DNA from: Cryptomeria japonica
Lineage: Eukaryota; Streptophyta; Pinopsida; Cupressales; Cupressaceae
Assembly (NCBI RefSeq): GCF_030272615.1
Contig: NC_081414.1
Coordinates: forward strand, 914,943,648 to 915,007,647
Direction: 5' to 3'
Length of the DNA: 64,000 nt
The position numbers were made by a program, and so were the translations under genes. Below are positions 12,178 through 23,630 of the stretch, in pieces. The first letter of the stretch is position 1; the number at the start of each line of letters is the position of its first letter. Under the pieces are notes generated by a model, which ran no database searches, was not told where the DNA came from, and saw nothing but the letters and a program-made list of their open reading frames with translations.

Positions 12178-13168
12178 TCATCTGTTATAAAACCAAAGCA
12201 CTTGGGAGTGATTCTTTTTTTTGTCATAGTCTAGGAAAATATTGTCTACTGGAGCCTTGAATAACTGACTAGAAAGATTTTTAATTCCTTTTCTTTTTCC
12301 TTTTGATTTTTTCACTATCACTTCCATCCTTCGAGTCAGATGCCCTCGCCCTTTTCTTTCTTCTTGTTTTTTCATACTCATTGTCATGCTTTGAATTATT
12401 TTTCTTTCTTGGTGACTCCTTACTACTCTCACTGTCAGTTTCACTCTTAGAATTTGAGTCTGATGTATCAGAATCTGATGAACCTGATGAACTAGAAGAA
12501 TCGTCATTAGAGGTAGATTCATCTGACTTGGGAATAGACTTTTGTTGTTGCATTACAAGCCTTGGCATATTATTCAAATACTCACATAAACTCTCAGTGA
12601 TACCACCAAGACCAATAGAAGTAAAGCAATTGATAGCAAACCATGAATTTTTGGGATTGTCCTTTGGAGAAATTGAATCAAAAGACTCCTACATTGTTGG
12701 ATCGTTCAACCTTTCATTAAGCAATAATATACCTAGCTACTCTGCCATCTCCTACAAGAGAATCTTTATAAAAATATGGGAAGAGGAAGTAGTATCTTCC
12801 TTTGTCAGATGTATATAAGCAAGACAATGCCATGGAAGAGCATCTGTGCCAAGTAAGTGGGCAAAAAACTTTGCAACATTACACAATTTATTTGTTTCTA
12901 GTTTCTGTATCATAGAATACTATTGTACAAAACACTTACAAAAAAATTCCTCATAAATTTTATTGATCATATAGAATCTTTTCCCAAGAAGACCATAATA
13001 ATGAAGGTATATTCTCTCTTGACTAGGTTCAAGCTTGATCTTTAGTAGCTTATGACCAGCTTCCTCAAAATCAACACTTGACATGATTGTCAAATAAATT
13101 GTACATCTTAAATTGGCCAAATTTGTCTCTATCTCATCCTGTATTCTCAGTGCTTCCTCACCTTCCTC

Positions 13169-13241
<73 letters not shown>

Positions 13242-14240
13242 CCTGAATCATTCTCCCCTTCTGCTTCATCTGAAGAAGCATCTCCAAGGATATCTTTCTT
13301 CATTTTTTCATAGGTTGCCTCATGCTCTAAGAAATTAGGATCTGGCTTGAAAACATCCAAACCAGCTTCTTGATCAAGTTCATCTCCTAGGAAAAATTCA
13401 TGTGTTAACTGATCTGGACGCACAACTGGATGACCCTTGAACTTAGCTTTGTGAATTGCAAAATGGCCTTCAATTAAAAACTGTACTTGTTTGTTAATTT
13501 CCCCCTCATGGATAATACCTCTAAATCTTTCAAAAATCCCATAGAGTCCTTTGGGTGAAAGGTCTTGCAACAAAGAACCACATTCTTTAAACGAACCCAA
13601 CAACAACCTCTACATTGTCATCTGTGGGGTTCTCTAGTAAAAGTGTGAGAAGTTCCAAGGCAATGATCTCATTTGCAACTTGTTAATTCACTAAATGAGC
13701 TATGAATTTGGTTGCTGCTATCAACATGTGCTTGTCATTGCATTTGTATGCCCTCTTAAGCTGCAAAATAATTCTTCACAAAAGCAGATTGCCAACTTCA
13801 GGAAATTTTTTATTTACCATAGCAACCAACGCAGCAAAAACATATATAAATCTAGGGGATGCTATTTGGGATTTCATACAAGACCTACAAAATAGACCCC
13901 TCCCATAGATGAGATTATTTGCAAACAACTCTGGAATGATGTTCTTGATGTTAGATGCATTTACCTTGTTTACTAACCCATTGATACTCTTCTAAAGCGC
14001 ATCCCATGTCATGCACTAGTATTCCACACTTCTCTTGTCTTCCACGTCTTTCATCATTTGAGCCAGCTTAAATGGGGGAATTTAAACACCCCCACTTCTT
14101 CCAACACCCTTCTTAGCTCCTCTTATAGCACCTTCACCATCCCATTCTGAGATGGAGCAGACACAACACCAGAAGTTTTCACTTCCACTACCTCTCTGTC
14201 CCTCTTGTTTCCAAAAGCCCCTTTACCACTTAATTTGTGC
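12178..14240 (-). pseudogene. CWC22: CWC22-like splicing factor relic without introns
   Basis: CWC22 is a spliceosome-associated protein with MIF4G and MA3 domains that recruits eIF4A3 during exon-junction-complex deposition. Read on the minus strand, 14080-13620 gives the MIF4G region (PPFKLAQMMKDVEDK, KSINGLVNKVNASNIKNIIP, RGLFCRSCMKSQ). 13606-12920 gives KGLYGIFERFRGIIHEGE, an Asp tract, then the MA3 region (TIYLTIMSSVDFEEAGHKLL). 12920-12540 gives FTSIGLGGITESL and NMPRLVMQQQK. 12540-12240 gives the Ser-rich and basic RS-like tail. The coding order is continuous over about 2 kb with no intron. There are at least four stops in the MIF4G part, more around 12600-12900, and several frameshifts (near 13600 and 14080). 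This suggests a processed retrocopy, provided the parent gene has introns here. No poly(A) trace or target duplication was found. Confidence 0.85.
13165..13241. repeat. (ATC)n tract encoding poly-Asp in the CWC22 relic
   Basis: A pure trinucleotide tract reads as a run of Asp codons on the minus strand, between the MIF4G and MA3 parts of the CWC22 relic. An acidic linker is normal in this protein. The purity and length suggest repeat expansion after the copy was made. On the other strand it gives artefactual poly-His and poly-Ser ORFs. Confidence 0.9.
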
Positions 14241-14269
14241 TTATTTCTGTACATAAACCCATCAGGAAG

Positions 14270-14510
14270 CATGAGTTTTTGCATATAAGGTCGCCCAAAT
14301 ATTTTATAGTTATTTTCATCAAGATTCCCTCAGGAGCTAGCAGATCCTGCTTCCATACTTTAATTCTATTTTCTCAAAGGACAATCCTAAAAATCCATGC
14401 ATTGCAAACAACTTTTTACACCTTTGTTGGTTATGGTGGCATCACAAAGAGTTTACATCAATCAATGAAGAACATGCCAATGCTTTTAATGCAGCAGTAG
14501 AAGTCTATCT
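14270..14510 (+). pseudogene. Second CWC22 fragment in inverted orientation
   Basis: On the plus strand this stretch encodes the end of the CWC22 MA3 region: IFIKIP, SIFSKDNPKN, then GYGGITKSLH and NMPMLLMQQ. It corresponds to minus-strand 12790-12540 of the main relic, and the two align base by base with many differences plus a deletion of about 15 codons. The homologous part of the main copy is almost 2 kb away on the opposite strand. This is therefore a separate diverged piece or a product of inversion, not the continuation of the main relic. It abuts the N-terminal end of the main copy. At least one frameshift is present. Confidence 0.75.
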
Positions 14511-15765
14511 CTTATTCAATATCTCTAGTGAAATCCCCATGATCTTTTGTTGGAGTAGAATTTGTTTTATTCTAAAAAGGGTCTTGTCCTTTGTTGATGG
14601 GATATTCATCTACCTTAAGAAATAACTATTCTATTCTCCAACAAGAAGTGGAACTAAATGAAGATCTAGCACCATAAAATGAATCCTCGAAAGGATTGCT
14701 ATAGTTAGTTTTGGTAGATAATGATCTAGGTAAAATACTAATGTGGCTTTAGGAAACATTATGTACTAGCTTAGCATACTCTAACAACTTTGGTATGACA
14801 TGCTACATCCAATTAAGTCTCCATCGGTATCTCTATTGTGTTTATGGATTGGGATTCAATGTACTCTTTTTATACACAGATTTTACTTTCAACTGAGGAG
14901 GTTTGTATGTACTTACTTGTGTTTCAATTGTATCCCTATTTCAAGAATTTATTCTATCAACAAATCATTTGTTGTAAGTTGTACAAGTGGAAGCTTGAAC
15001 ATGCCTTCCATGCTAGCCTTTTTGATACGTTCAACACCATCTTGTGCAACAAATCTTTAGAACTCCACTATTTCATTGAAGAGTGAGTAGTAGGGATGAT
15101 CTAGGATACTTATAGAGGTTTTGCAAGAGAGATAAATAGACCTAAATATTATGGCTTAATAATGATCAATAGGTAAACAGATAAGAAACTCTCAATATCA
15201 AACTGACTTTCTCAGTTGTCTTTACTAGAAATGGATAAATCTGCTAATAATGGCTTTATGACTGTATGTCAACTTTAGACTCAATCCAAGAAGAGCTAGA
15301 ACTAATATGCGATATCTAGATTTATGATCTCTATAATATAACAATCCCATAATTATGTTTCCACGCATCTATACCACAACACAAACATCATGCTAGTGTT
15401 CTACCATAGCAATTGATATCCTAATTATAGAATGTGAAATATGCATATAACTATGAATAAAGATTAAGAAAAACAAAAAATATGCTTATTGCAAACATAA
15501 ATGACTAATGGATAAGAATTGAATTCATTGTAGATAGTTTTGAATATCAAATTCACTTATTTGTGTGCATTTAGTAACTCATGTACTTGTGGCCAACCAT
15601 TTATCTCTTCCATAAATTAAACACTTATTAATAACATTAAATGGCTGAGTAATTATGTTTTAGTTGAAATTGAAAATAAAATATTTTATTTCAGGACAGC
15701 TCACACTATTCCCTATCATATTTTAGACTCTCGGTTTTGTTAGTAGTGGTTTGATGTCTTTGGAG
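14511..15765. other. No recognisable gene
   Basis: Short ORFs occur on both strands. The longest readable stretch is 14838-15086 on the plus strand (82 codons). The minus strand over about 14920-15070 is also open and would read FVAQDGVERIKKASMEG. Neither matches a family I know. It could be host sequence flanking the PPR relic or an unclassified transposon. Confidence 0.35.
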
Positions 15766-16684
15766 CTGATCATTTCATTTCTTTAGTTACATTTGCTAGT
15801 GTACTCCCAACTTGTGCCAAAATGGGAGCTTTGGAATAGGGTATGGACATCCATCAAAGCATAAAAGATAGAGGAATTTTGTCAGATGAAGTTGCAACGG
15901 CTTTGTTAGCATGTATGCAAAATGTGGAAGCATAGACAAGGCACTAGAATTGTTTGACGGATTGCCTCAAATAAATGTGGTTTCCTGGACTGCAATGATT
16001 ACCGGATATGCACAAAATGGATTTGTTGAGAAGGCTTTAGAAACTTTCAAGCAAATGCAATTGGTAGGTGTAAAGCCAAATTCCACGACCATTGCTACTA
16101 TCCTCCCTGCCTATGCCAAAATGAGAGATTTGGAACAGGGTATGGACATTCATCGAAGCATAAAGGATAGAGGAATTTTGTCACATGTTGTAGTTGCAAC
16201 TGTCCTGGTAGACATGTATGCAAAATGTGGAAGCATAGACAAGGCACGTGAACTATTTGATAGAATGCCTGAAAGAAATGTTATCTCGTGGACTGCAATG
16301 ATTGCTGGATATGCACAAAATGGATTTGTCAAAAAGGCTTTAGACACTTTCAAGCAAATGAAATTAGAAGGCATAAAGCCAAATTCCACAACCTTTGCCA
16401 GCATCCTCCCTACTTGTGCAAAAATGGGAGCTTTGGAACAGGGTATGGACATCCATCAAAGCATAATGGATAGAGGAATTTTGTTAGGTGTTGTACTTGC
16501 AAATTCCTTGCTTGACATGAATGCAAAATGTGGAAAAATGGACAAGGCTCGTGAATTGTTTGATATGATGCTACAAAGAGATGTGATCTCATGTGAACAA
16601 TCAACACACGCATATACGAGAGGAAGGGATTGCTGCTACAAAATTGAACGCTCACTCCTCAATCACAGTTCTATGGTTTTATGA
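15766..16684 (+). pseudogene. PLS-class pentatricopeptide repeat (PPR) gene fragment
   Basis: PPR proteins bind organellar RNA, and the PLS class usually acts in C-to-U editing. The long open stretch 15911-16684 holds about seven PPR motifs with the diagnostic MYAKCGSIDKA, NVVSWTAMITGYAQNG, KPNSTT and ILPAYAKM blocks repeating every 100 residues or so. Upstream, 15775-15905 continues the same protein (FASVLPTCAKMGALE) but has a TAG in place of Gln near 15836 and a small deletion that shifts frame near 15911. Downstream, homology stops after RDVIS at about 16590 and the last 30 codons are unrelated. No N-terminal targeting region, E domain or DYW domain is present. It is a truncated internal piece, probably dead. 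Confidence 0.85.
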
Positions 16685-17510
16685 GATTAAACTAGGGCAA
16701 TTAACCACCACATGTATATTTTTTGCAAGATGAAATTAAAAACTAGGGAAATTTGAATCTACCTCCTGCGCGGGATTGCAAGCAATGCCACAAATGCCTT
16801 TGATGTGGGTTTGATTTTCTTGGGGGTTGAAGTCACCATAGATGCCTATGCAGGATTGCAATGCACAAATGAATTCCCCTCTTTTTTTGTTTTAAGTAAT
16901 GGCCATTGTCGTCAGAAATATGATGAACTCGAGCACTTTTTTGTAAAAAAGAAAATTCTCATTGCTAATGCCTTCTTTGTTGAAATCAATAGGAAATTGC
17001 CATCGGAATTACGATGAATGCGAGCATTTAAAAAAAAAAAAATCAAATTTGGCCACAATATACCTTCTCCGTTAGAAACCTTAGTCAGAAATCTAGTCTA
17101 AATGTATTAGTGTATGTGTCTGGCATAGCCTAATAGGCGTCCGTTCAATCTACACATGTATAAAAAGAAAAAGATTTGAGTCAAAACTCTTCAATGGAAC
17201 TGTGATCTGATCTGATCTCTACCCTCAACAAAGTTCTGCTTCGTATTCTATATATGATTGAGCACTAGAAATAGTTAAAGCCTTACATTCTAGATCTGAA
17301 CAATTTAGATTTGGCATGTTAAGTCAAATACACCTTCAAAATGAGATATACACCAATTATAATCTAAATGAGAATGAATTTTGAAAAGGAAGTTGTGAAA
17401 TGACTAATGGGTAGTGATGCAAGCATGTAAATGGAAATGGCATTAGTAATTTCCAAGAATGCAATTGGAGGTTTTAGGCAAAGATTATAAATCATTTTTT
17501 AGTGGTTTAG
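16685..17510. other. No gene recognised
   Basis: This stretch lies between the PPR relic and the R0 repeat. There is a 70-codon ORF at 16805-17017 without recognisable motifs and an A-run at 17031-17041. Nothing else can be supported. Confidence 0.4.
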
Positions 17511-17513
17511 GGA

Positions 17514-17706
17514 AAGTTTTAGATGTCAATTATCATTTTTTAGAAGTATCTCTATTGATCATGTAGTGAACTGTTAGTTTTGGAGGCTGCAACCTCTCTA
17601 AAATACTTCCTTCTTGTATTGTTTATGTAGATCAAAATGTAACCTCTATTTTAGAAGCAAAACATGATATAATAGATATTGAATGAATAATATGTTTATT
17701 GTATTG
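17514..17706 (+). repeat. R0 repeat, left half (end of an old Copia LTR)
   Basis: About 190 bp match 63268-63440 near the right edge of the window (GAGGCTGCAA, TGTATTGTTTATGT, AACATGATATAATAGAT, TTGAATGAATAATA). Homology stops at TTTATTG and resumes at 37146, so element A sits within this repeat. Its continuation contains a TTTGGTATCAAAG primer-site-like motif, hence the reading as the 3' part of a Copia LTR. Confidence 0.8.
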
Positions 17707-17721
17707 GATTATTAAGGAGAT

Positions 17722-18826
17722 TGTTAGATTTGGTTGTTCATTTCTAATGCTAGGATATGTTGTTGTCATTGATGTCAACCTATACTTGTGAGTTATTCCG
17801 GTGAGTTTGGAAAAGGCTTTTGGTTTGGTTTTGTAGTTTGGTTTTGCTGATCACTGTTTTGCAGAATCTGGTATTCCCTTTGGTATATTCCAGTGTATCT
17901 TCATTTTAGATGGTTCGTGATTTGGTGTGCCACAAGTTATCTTTCTTCATGATAGATGTTGATTGGTTATGTTCTTGAGCTTTGAGACGTTGTCTAATGA
18001 AGATTTGAGAAGAGATAATGCAACTATTTTAGATGATTCTAACGTGCTTGATGGTGTTTTCTAGTCGTATCCTATTTGTTTTGGCAATCTGCATTGATCG
18101 TTGAGTGAGTTTTTGGTGATTTCTTTGAACCAATGATAATTTATGTGTTATGCAGTATTTCTGGTGGTGTAGCATATTGCAGTTGATCTTGGCGAGATTT
18201 CTAGTGGATGTAATCATTTGGGAATTTGAATCAGGTCCATGCTATCTAATGTAAATCATAATATTGGTTTGGTGGTTGATCTTTGTATCGTGTAATGTAA
18301 TTTTTGTAACTATGAGTTGAGGGTTGAGGATTTAGCCGACCTTGTTATCAAGGTTGATGATTTGTATATATAGGTGATATACTTAAGTGTCGTTATTGTG
18401 TCTATATTATCAGAGAGAGGTAAATGTGTGAACAAAGGATATATCATTTAGTGAAGTGTTGTGGTGAGTTTGGTGTTGCAGGGTAGACAACTGTGCTTAA
18501 CCGGAACTGTCATCAAGAATTTGTAGATGCTACTATTGTAGTTCATTCCTTCTGGATTGTAGTCTGAATCATATTGTAAGTCAGTGAGACTTCCTTGAGG
18601 GTTGTAGCATTCCGGGCATATATCTTTTGAGCAGTGAGCTCTAGGTAATGAGCCTGAATGCTTGTGCATTCCCAATTGTAATATTTTCACATACTACTAT
18701 AGAGTATCATCTTATTGTGGGTAGGTTCCCACTGTGATTTTTTCCTTAACCGAGTTTTCCATGTCAAAATCTTGGTGTTGTGTGTTGTGCTATTAATTTT
18801 CTTATTTGTTATTGTTGTGGTTTACT
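17722..18826 (+). repeat. Left LTR of element A (3' end deleted)
   Basis: It aligns with 35893-37052, lacks an internal segment of about 55 bp (present at about 36065-36120), and stops abruptly at GTGGTTTACT where gag sequence begins. A TATATATA box lies at about 18365-18373, matching TATATATA at about 36591 in the right LTR. This is a plausible core promoter. Confidence 0.85.
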
Positions 18827-19475
18827 CAATGCCCTGATTGATTCTAAAATGAAAAATGCTATGGAACTTCATACCACACATGAGATCTGGGTGAAGCTTG
18901 AGATCGTGTATGAAGGTTATAGTCAAGTGAAAGTTTTTAAGTTGCAGAGTTTAAAAGGAAAGTATGAGAAATTGAAGATGGGAGACGATGAGAACATACA
19001 TTCATACATGGCTAAGGTGAATGAGCTTGTCCTTGGTATTAGATCTGTAGGTGGAAAGATTGAAGAAGATGAGATTGTTGCTAAGGTGCTAAGGCGTTTG
19101 CCTCCTGCCTATAAACATAAGGTTGCCGCTATTGATGAGATCTAGAGTCTAACCATTATGACAATAGATGTATTGGTTGGAAAGCTTGCAGCATTTGACC
19201 TGAGAAAATTTGGTGAATCATATGGAAAGTCTGAGATAACATTGAAAGCATCAACATCAATGTCTAGTTAGCAGAAATATGATCCTAATGAGTGCAGGAT
19301 ATCCAGATATGAAAGGGAAAAGAGAGAGATATCAGAGCAAGAAAAATAACTTGATGAGATTGAAGGTTTGATTTCCTGGAGATTGCTTAAAGGTGCTGGT
19401 AAGTATGATGGAAATTTGCCCTTAAAATGTTTTTCTTGTAATTTAAGATACGACATTTTTCTTCTAGATGTCTAC
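18827..19475 (+). pseudogene. Element A gag (Copia type), 5'-truncated
   Basis: Gag packages the element RNA in virus-like particles. The piece starts inside the UBN2-type gag domain (MELHTTHEIWVKLE, LQSLKGKYEKLKMG, VLRRLPPAYKHKVAAI). Breaks are a TAG at about 19143, another near 19269, and a frame change within the CCHC zinc knuckle near 19440 (CFSC in one frame, HFSSRC in the next). The N-terminal part is missing because of the deletion that also removed the LTR end. Confidence 0.85.
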
Positions 19476-20930
19476 AGAGAATGGCTAAGTATAAAAGACA
19501 TGATAAGTTTGATAAGTTTGATAGAAATGATAGATATGAGAAGCATGAGAAGTATGATAAGCCTTATAAATCTAAGCGAAAGTTTAGGAACCAAAAGAAC
19601 TGCTATTATGTTGTAGATGAAGGTGTTACAGATGAAGAATCAAAAGGAGATCTAGTTGTGTTTATTGCCATTAAAGAAGATAGACCTGTGCCTATTAATT
19701 CCAATAGCTCCTCTATTAAGCAAAAAGCTTTGGCTGCTAAGGTAGAAGAGAAAGGTGAATGGGTGATTGATAATAGTTGTTCATATCATATGACCGGTGA
19801 AAAAAGAAAATTTGAAAGCATGGAGAAGTATGATGGCAGAATAGTTAGATTTGGAGATGACAAAACCTGTGTAATTTGTGGAAGAGGTTCTATTTATTTT
19901 GATGGTAAGTATAACATTGATGATGTCTTGTATGTTGAAGGTTTGAAGCATAATCTTTTGAGTGTTGGATAGATGGTTGATAAGGGTTATGATCTATAAT
20001 TCAAAGATTGAAAATGCAAGATCTTGAATGCCTCTGGTATAGAGATTGTATCTAGAACTAAGACTAATCGTAACATTTTTCATTTGAATGCTAGTGAGAA
20101 AAGTTGTTGGATTGCTAAGATAGATGAGAGTTGGTTGTGGCATGGTAGGATGTGTCATGTAAACTTTAATTCATTGATCAAGATCAGTTCTACTCAAGGT
20201 GTTAGGGATCTGCCTAAGATTGTCAAACGTGTTAATGTGGTATGCAAGGAATGTTAGTTGGGTAAGAAAACAAGGATTTCTTTTGAGAGTAAATGGTACA
20301 CATCAGATGAATTATTAGATCTTGTGCATACTGACCTGTGTAGACCTAAAAAATGTTAGAAGTGTGTAGGGTGATAGATACTTTATGTTACTAATTGATG
20401 ATTATTCTAGAATGATGTGGGTTGTCTTTTTGAAGGAAAAATCAAAAGTATTTGAGAAAGTCGAGATATTCAAAGATAAAGTTGAAACTGAGTCCGGATT
20501 GAAGTTGAAGTGTCTAAGATCTGATAGAGGTGAAGAATTATGCTCTAGTGAGTTCAATTCTTTTTGTGAGATGCGTGGAATCAGAAGACATCTATCTGCT
20601 ACTAGGACCCCACAACAAAATGGGATTGTTGAAAGGCAAAACCATACTATTTTAGATGCTGAAAGAACTATGTTGATTGAAGGAAATATTCTAAAGGTTT
20701 ATTGGAGAGAAGCTATTAGAATTGTTGTCTATACATTCAATAGATTTCATATCAAAGGTGATACCGGTTAGACTCCTTATGAGCTTTGGTTTGGTCATGT
20801 TCCTACTATGAAATATTTCAATTTTTTTTGTAGTAAATTTTATGTCAAAAGAGATGAGGATATTGGAAAGTTTGATGCTAGAAGTGACGAATGTATCCTC
20901 TTGGGATATTTTTAAAATAGTAAATCCTAT
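19476..20930 (+). pseudogene. Element A protease and integrase, broken
   Basis: 19481-19972 holds the linker and the Copia protease start. The active-site motif, normally DSG, reads DNS in GEWVIDNSCSYHMTG. 20024-20257 is the GAG-pre-integrase zinc-binding part (LWHGRMCHVNF, CKEC). 20290-20771 is the integrase core with its three acidic residues (VHTDLC, SDRGEEL, NGIVERQNH). Stops occur at about 19970, 20255, 20358-20372 and 20769, and frames shift between blocks. It cannot make a functional polyprotein. Confidence 0.85.
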
Positions 20931-20933
20931 AGG

Positions 20934-22296
20934 TTGTATAACAAGAGACCAAGAAATATAGTTGAGACTGCAAGTGTGAAGGTGAATGAAAACCTTGGGA
21001 AGGAGATCAAAGCTTATGATGAAGGTCAACATGTTGTTTTAGCTCCTATTCAGCTTGGAGGTCCTAAGCAGAATGATCTGGTACAGACAAAGACTATTGT
21101 TGTTGCTGGTGAAGATGTTCAAGATCCTGAGTCTAAGAATCAAAACAATCTGAAGACATTGAGGTATGTAAGATTGAATCATTCTGAGAATCAAATTATT
21201 GGTGATAAGAATAAAGGTATGATGACTAGAAGAAGGTTAGTTGCAGAAGAGATGTTTGATTTATAAAGTTGAACCTAAAGATGTTGTTGAAGCTTGTAAA
21301 GATGATAACTAGATTAGAGCCATGAAAGAAGAGTTAGATCAGATTGAAAGGAACAATACTTTGGAACTTGTGCCTAGACCTAAGGATAAAAATGTTATTG
21401 GTACTAAATGGGGTTTTAGGAACAAATTGAATGAAACCAATGAAGTAATCAGAAATAAAGCTAGACTGGTCTGCAAAGTATATTCACAACAACAAGGGAT
21501 TGATTATGAAGTGACTTTTTCTCCGGTTGCTAGAATTGAAGCTATTAGATTGTTGCTAGCTTATGCTGCTTATAAAGATTTCAAGGTATATCAAATGGAT
21601 GTCAAATCTGCTTTTTTTAATGGTGTTTATATTGAATAGCCTGATGGATTTTCACTATGAGATGATGGAGACATGATATGCAAGTTGAAGAAAGAACTTT
21701 ATGGATTAAAGAAAGCCCCTAGAGCTTGGTATGCTAAATTAGATAAATACTTGCTAAAATTGGGATTTGTCAAAGGTGTTTCTAATAGTAACCTGTACTT
21801 TAAGGTTGAAAACAATAACATTTTGATTATTGAAGTCTTTGTTGATGACATTATTTTTTGTGGTGACGATGATATGAGTATGAAATTTGCTGGTGATATG
21901 CAAAAAGAATTTGAGATGTCTATGAATGGTGAGATGAAATTTTTCTTAGGTTTACAAATTGCACAGATAGGAAAAGGTATCTTTATATCTCAAACTAAGT
22001 ATGTGAAGGAATTGCTGAAGAATTTTGGATTATATGATTCCAAACTGCTCAGAACTTCTATGGTGATTGGTTGTAAATTGTAAAAAAATGATGAATCTCC
22101 TAAAGCTAATCAGATTCTATACAAATCTATGGTTGGTTAACTATTATATCTCACTCAGACTAGGTCTGACATTATGCATGTTGTGTGTATGGAAGCTAGA
22201 TATCAAGTTGATCCAAAGGAGAGTCATGTTATTGTTGTTAAAAGAATATTCAGATATCTAAAGGAAACTGAAGATTATGGTTTATGGTATCCAAAG
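20934..22296 (+). pseudogene. Element A reverse transcriptase, split by element B
   Basis: 20934-21266 is the variable connector. 21322-22291 is the Copia reverse transcriptase with the YQMDVKSAFFNG motif, KKELYGLKKAPRAWY, and the catalytic box as VFVDDIIF. The polypeptide reads into GLWYPK and is then cut by element B after CAAAG at 22292-22296. The RNase H half resumes at 35073. Stops lie near 21265, 21638, 21658, 22081 and 22138. Confidence 0.9.
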
Positions 22297-22744
22297 TGTG
22301 AGATTTTGCCAAGATCAAGAGCTCAATGAAAAGTACGATAAAGACAAAATATAGGACAAGAATAAATAGTATTCTCATCAATAGAAAATGATCAATAAAA
22401 TCAATTACATACAATGTAGATAAGCCTGCTTATATAGGAAAGGCTAGGGATATGTGAGCACACAAACATGACATGTGGCTCAATAAGAAACAAGGGTAGG
22501 TAGGAAATAGGTGTGGGTAGGTAGGAGAAATAATATAATAGTCCACATGAGGTGGATCACCCACTGAATGTGGAGTGTAACAACAAGATCAACACCATAA
22601 AAGGTGGAATTTCTCCTACACACACTATCCCAATGTAGCACAAACACCCAAGTGTCTCATACCCAAACTACTATGAAATGCATTTCCTAAGTAAACTTAA
22701 GTAAGTGTAATAATATCCAAGATGAATAATTATTTACACCAACA
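22297..22744 (-). repeat. Element B LTR (3' LTR in its own orientation)
   Basis: 448 bp, paired with 34620-35067. On the minus strand a TATATAAG box lies near 22437-22430, a plausible promoter. It is directly followed by the purine-rich tract at 22745-22756. Confidence 0.92.
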
Positions 22745-23630
22745 CCCCCCCTTAAGTGCAACTTAGGGGAATGCACTAAAGTCTACAATGCAACTAAGCA
22801 ATGAAAGATGGGTCCCGGCTACTAGGCCATGTTAGGTACCCATGTACAAATGCAAATGCATGAAAATCAATGAAATGAAATCTCTCACAAAGTGGGGAAA
22901 GAGAGAAAAACCCAATGGGAAAAAACCCTCCCCCAAAAGAGAGATGAAAACATACAAGAGAACTCTCATAGAAGAATGTGAAGGACAAAACCCCATGTGA
23001 GGAAAAAGTCCCCCCATATGAGAGAAGAAGAGAAGCTAGGAAGGCCCCCCTCAATATGGATTATGCACCAATGATAGAAGCTCGATGTATGAAGAAACTA
23101 CTCCATGAACGTCGAACAACATTCCTCCCCTTAGGAAGAAACAAAACCAAAGGTGTATCCATGAAGTCTCCCCAATCATGAAGAGAAGGTGTATGAAGAA
23201 AACTCAGGATGAAAGGAATCTCTGAAAACTGCTCAAGTGTCCCCATGTTGATGCTAAAAGATACCCCCTCCAAAGGTGGTAAACTATGCCACACTACTGA
23301 AAAAGGCACTCCAAGATCTAGTGGAGATGGATGTAGAACATGTCCCAAAGACTCACATGTCTCCTCAAAACATAAAGAAACCTCCTCCAACTGCTATACA
23401 TAAGTATCCACAATCATGTCAACCTCAAAAGAACGATCATGTAGAGAATGAACAAGAGCGTCAGAGTTTTCCCTCACAACAATCGAAGAAGGATTACCTT
23501 CATCAAAAAGAAGATGAATGTCATCAATGATGTCTCCCAAATCTGCAATGTAGGATTCCATAAACAAACCTGCAATATCTGTCAAGTAATCATCCCATGA
23601 ATCTGAAGCTGGAAGACAATGAATATCCTG
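22745..23630 (-). other. Element B 3' region without pol
   Basis: About 900 bp lies between the protease-like ORF and the LTR, where a full Copia element would have integrase, reverse transcriptase and RNase H. Only short frames such as 23061-23390 are present, and none shows pol motifs. The purine tract at 22745-22756 marks the LTR border. Confidence 0.6.

Noticed and set aside
12303-12818. 171-codon plus-strand ORF rich in Ser/Leu/Phe
   Set aside because: It is the antisense shadow of the charged RS-like tail and MA3 end of the CWC22 relic.
13087-13338. Poly-His and poly-Ser ORFs on the plus strand
   Set aside because: They are antisense readings of the poly-Asp tract of the CWC22 relic.
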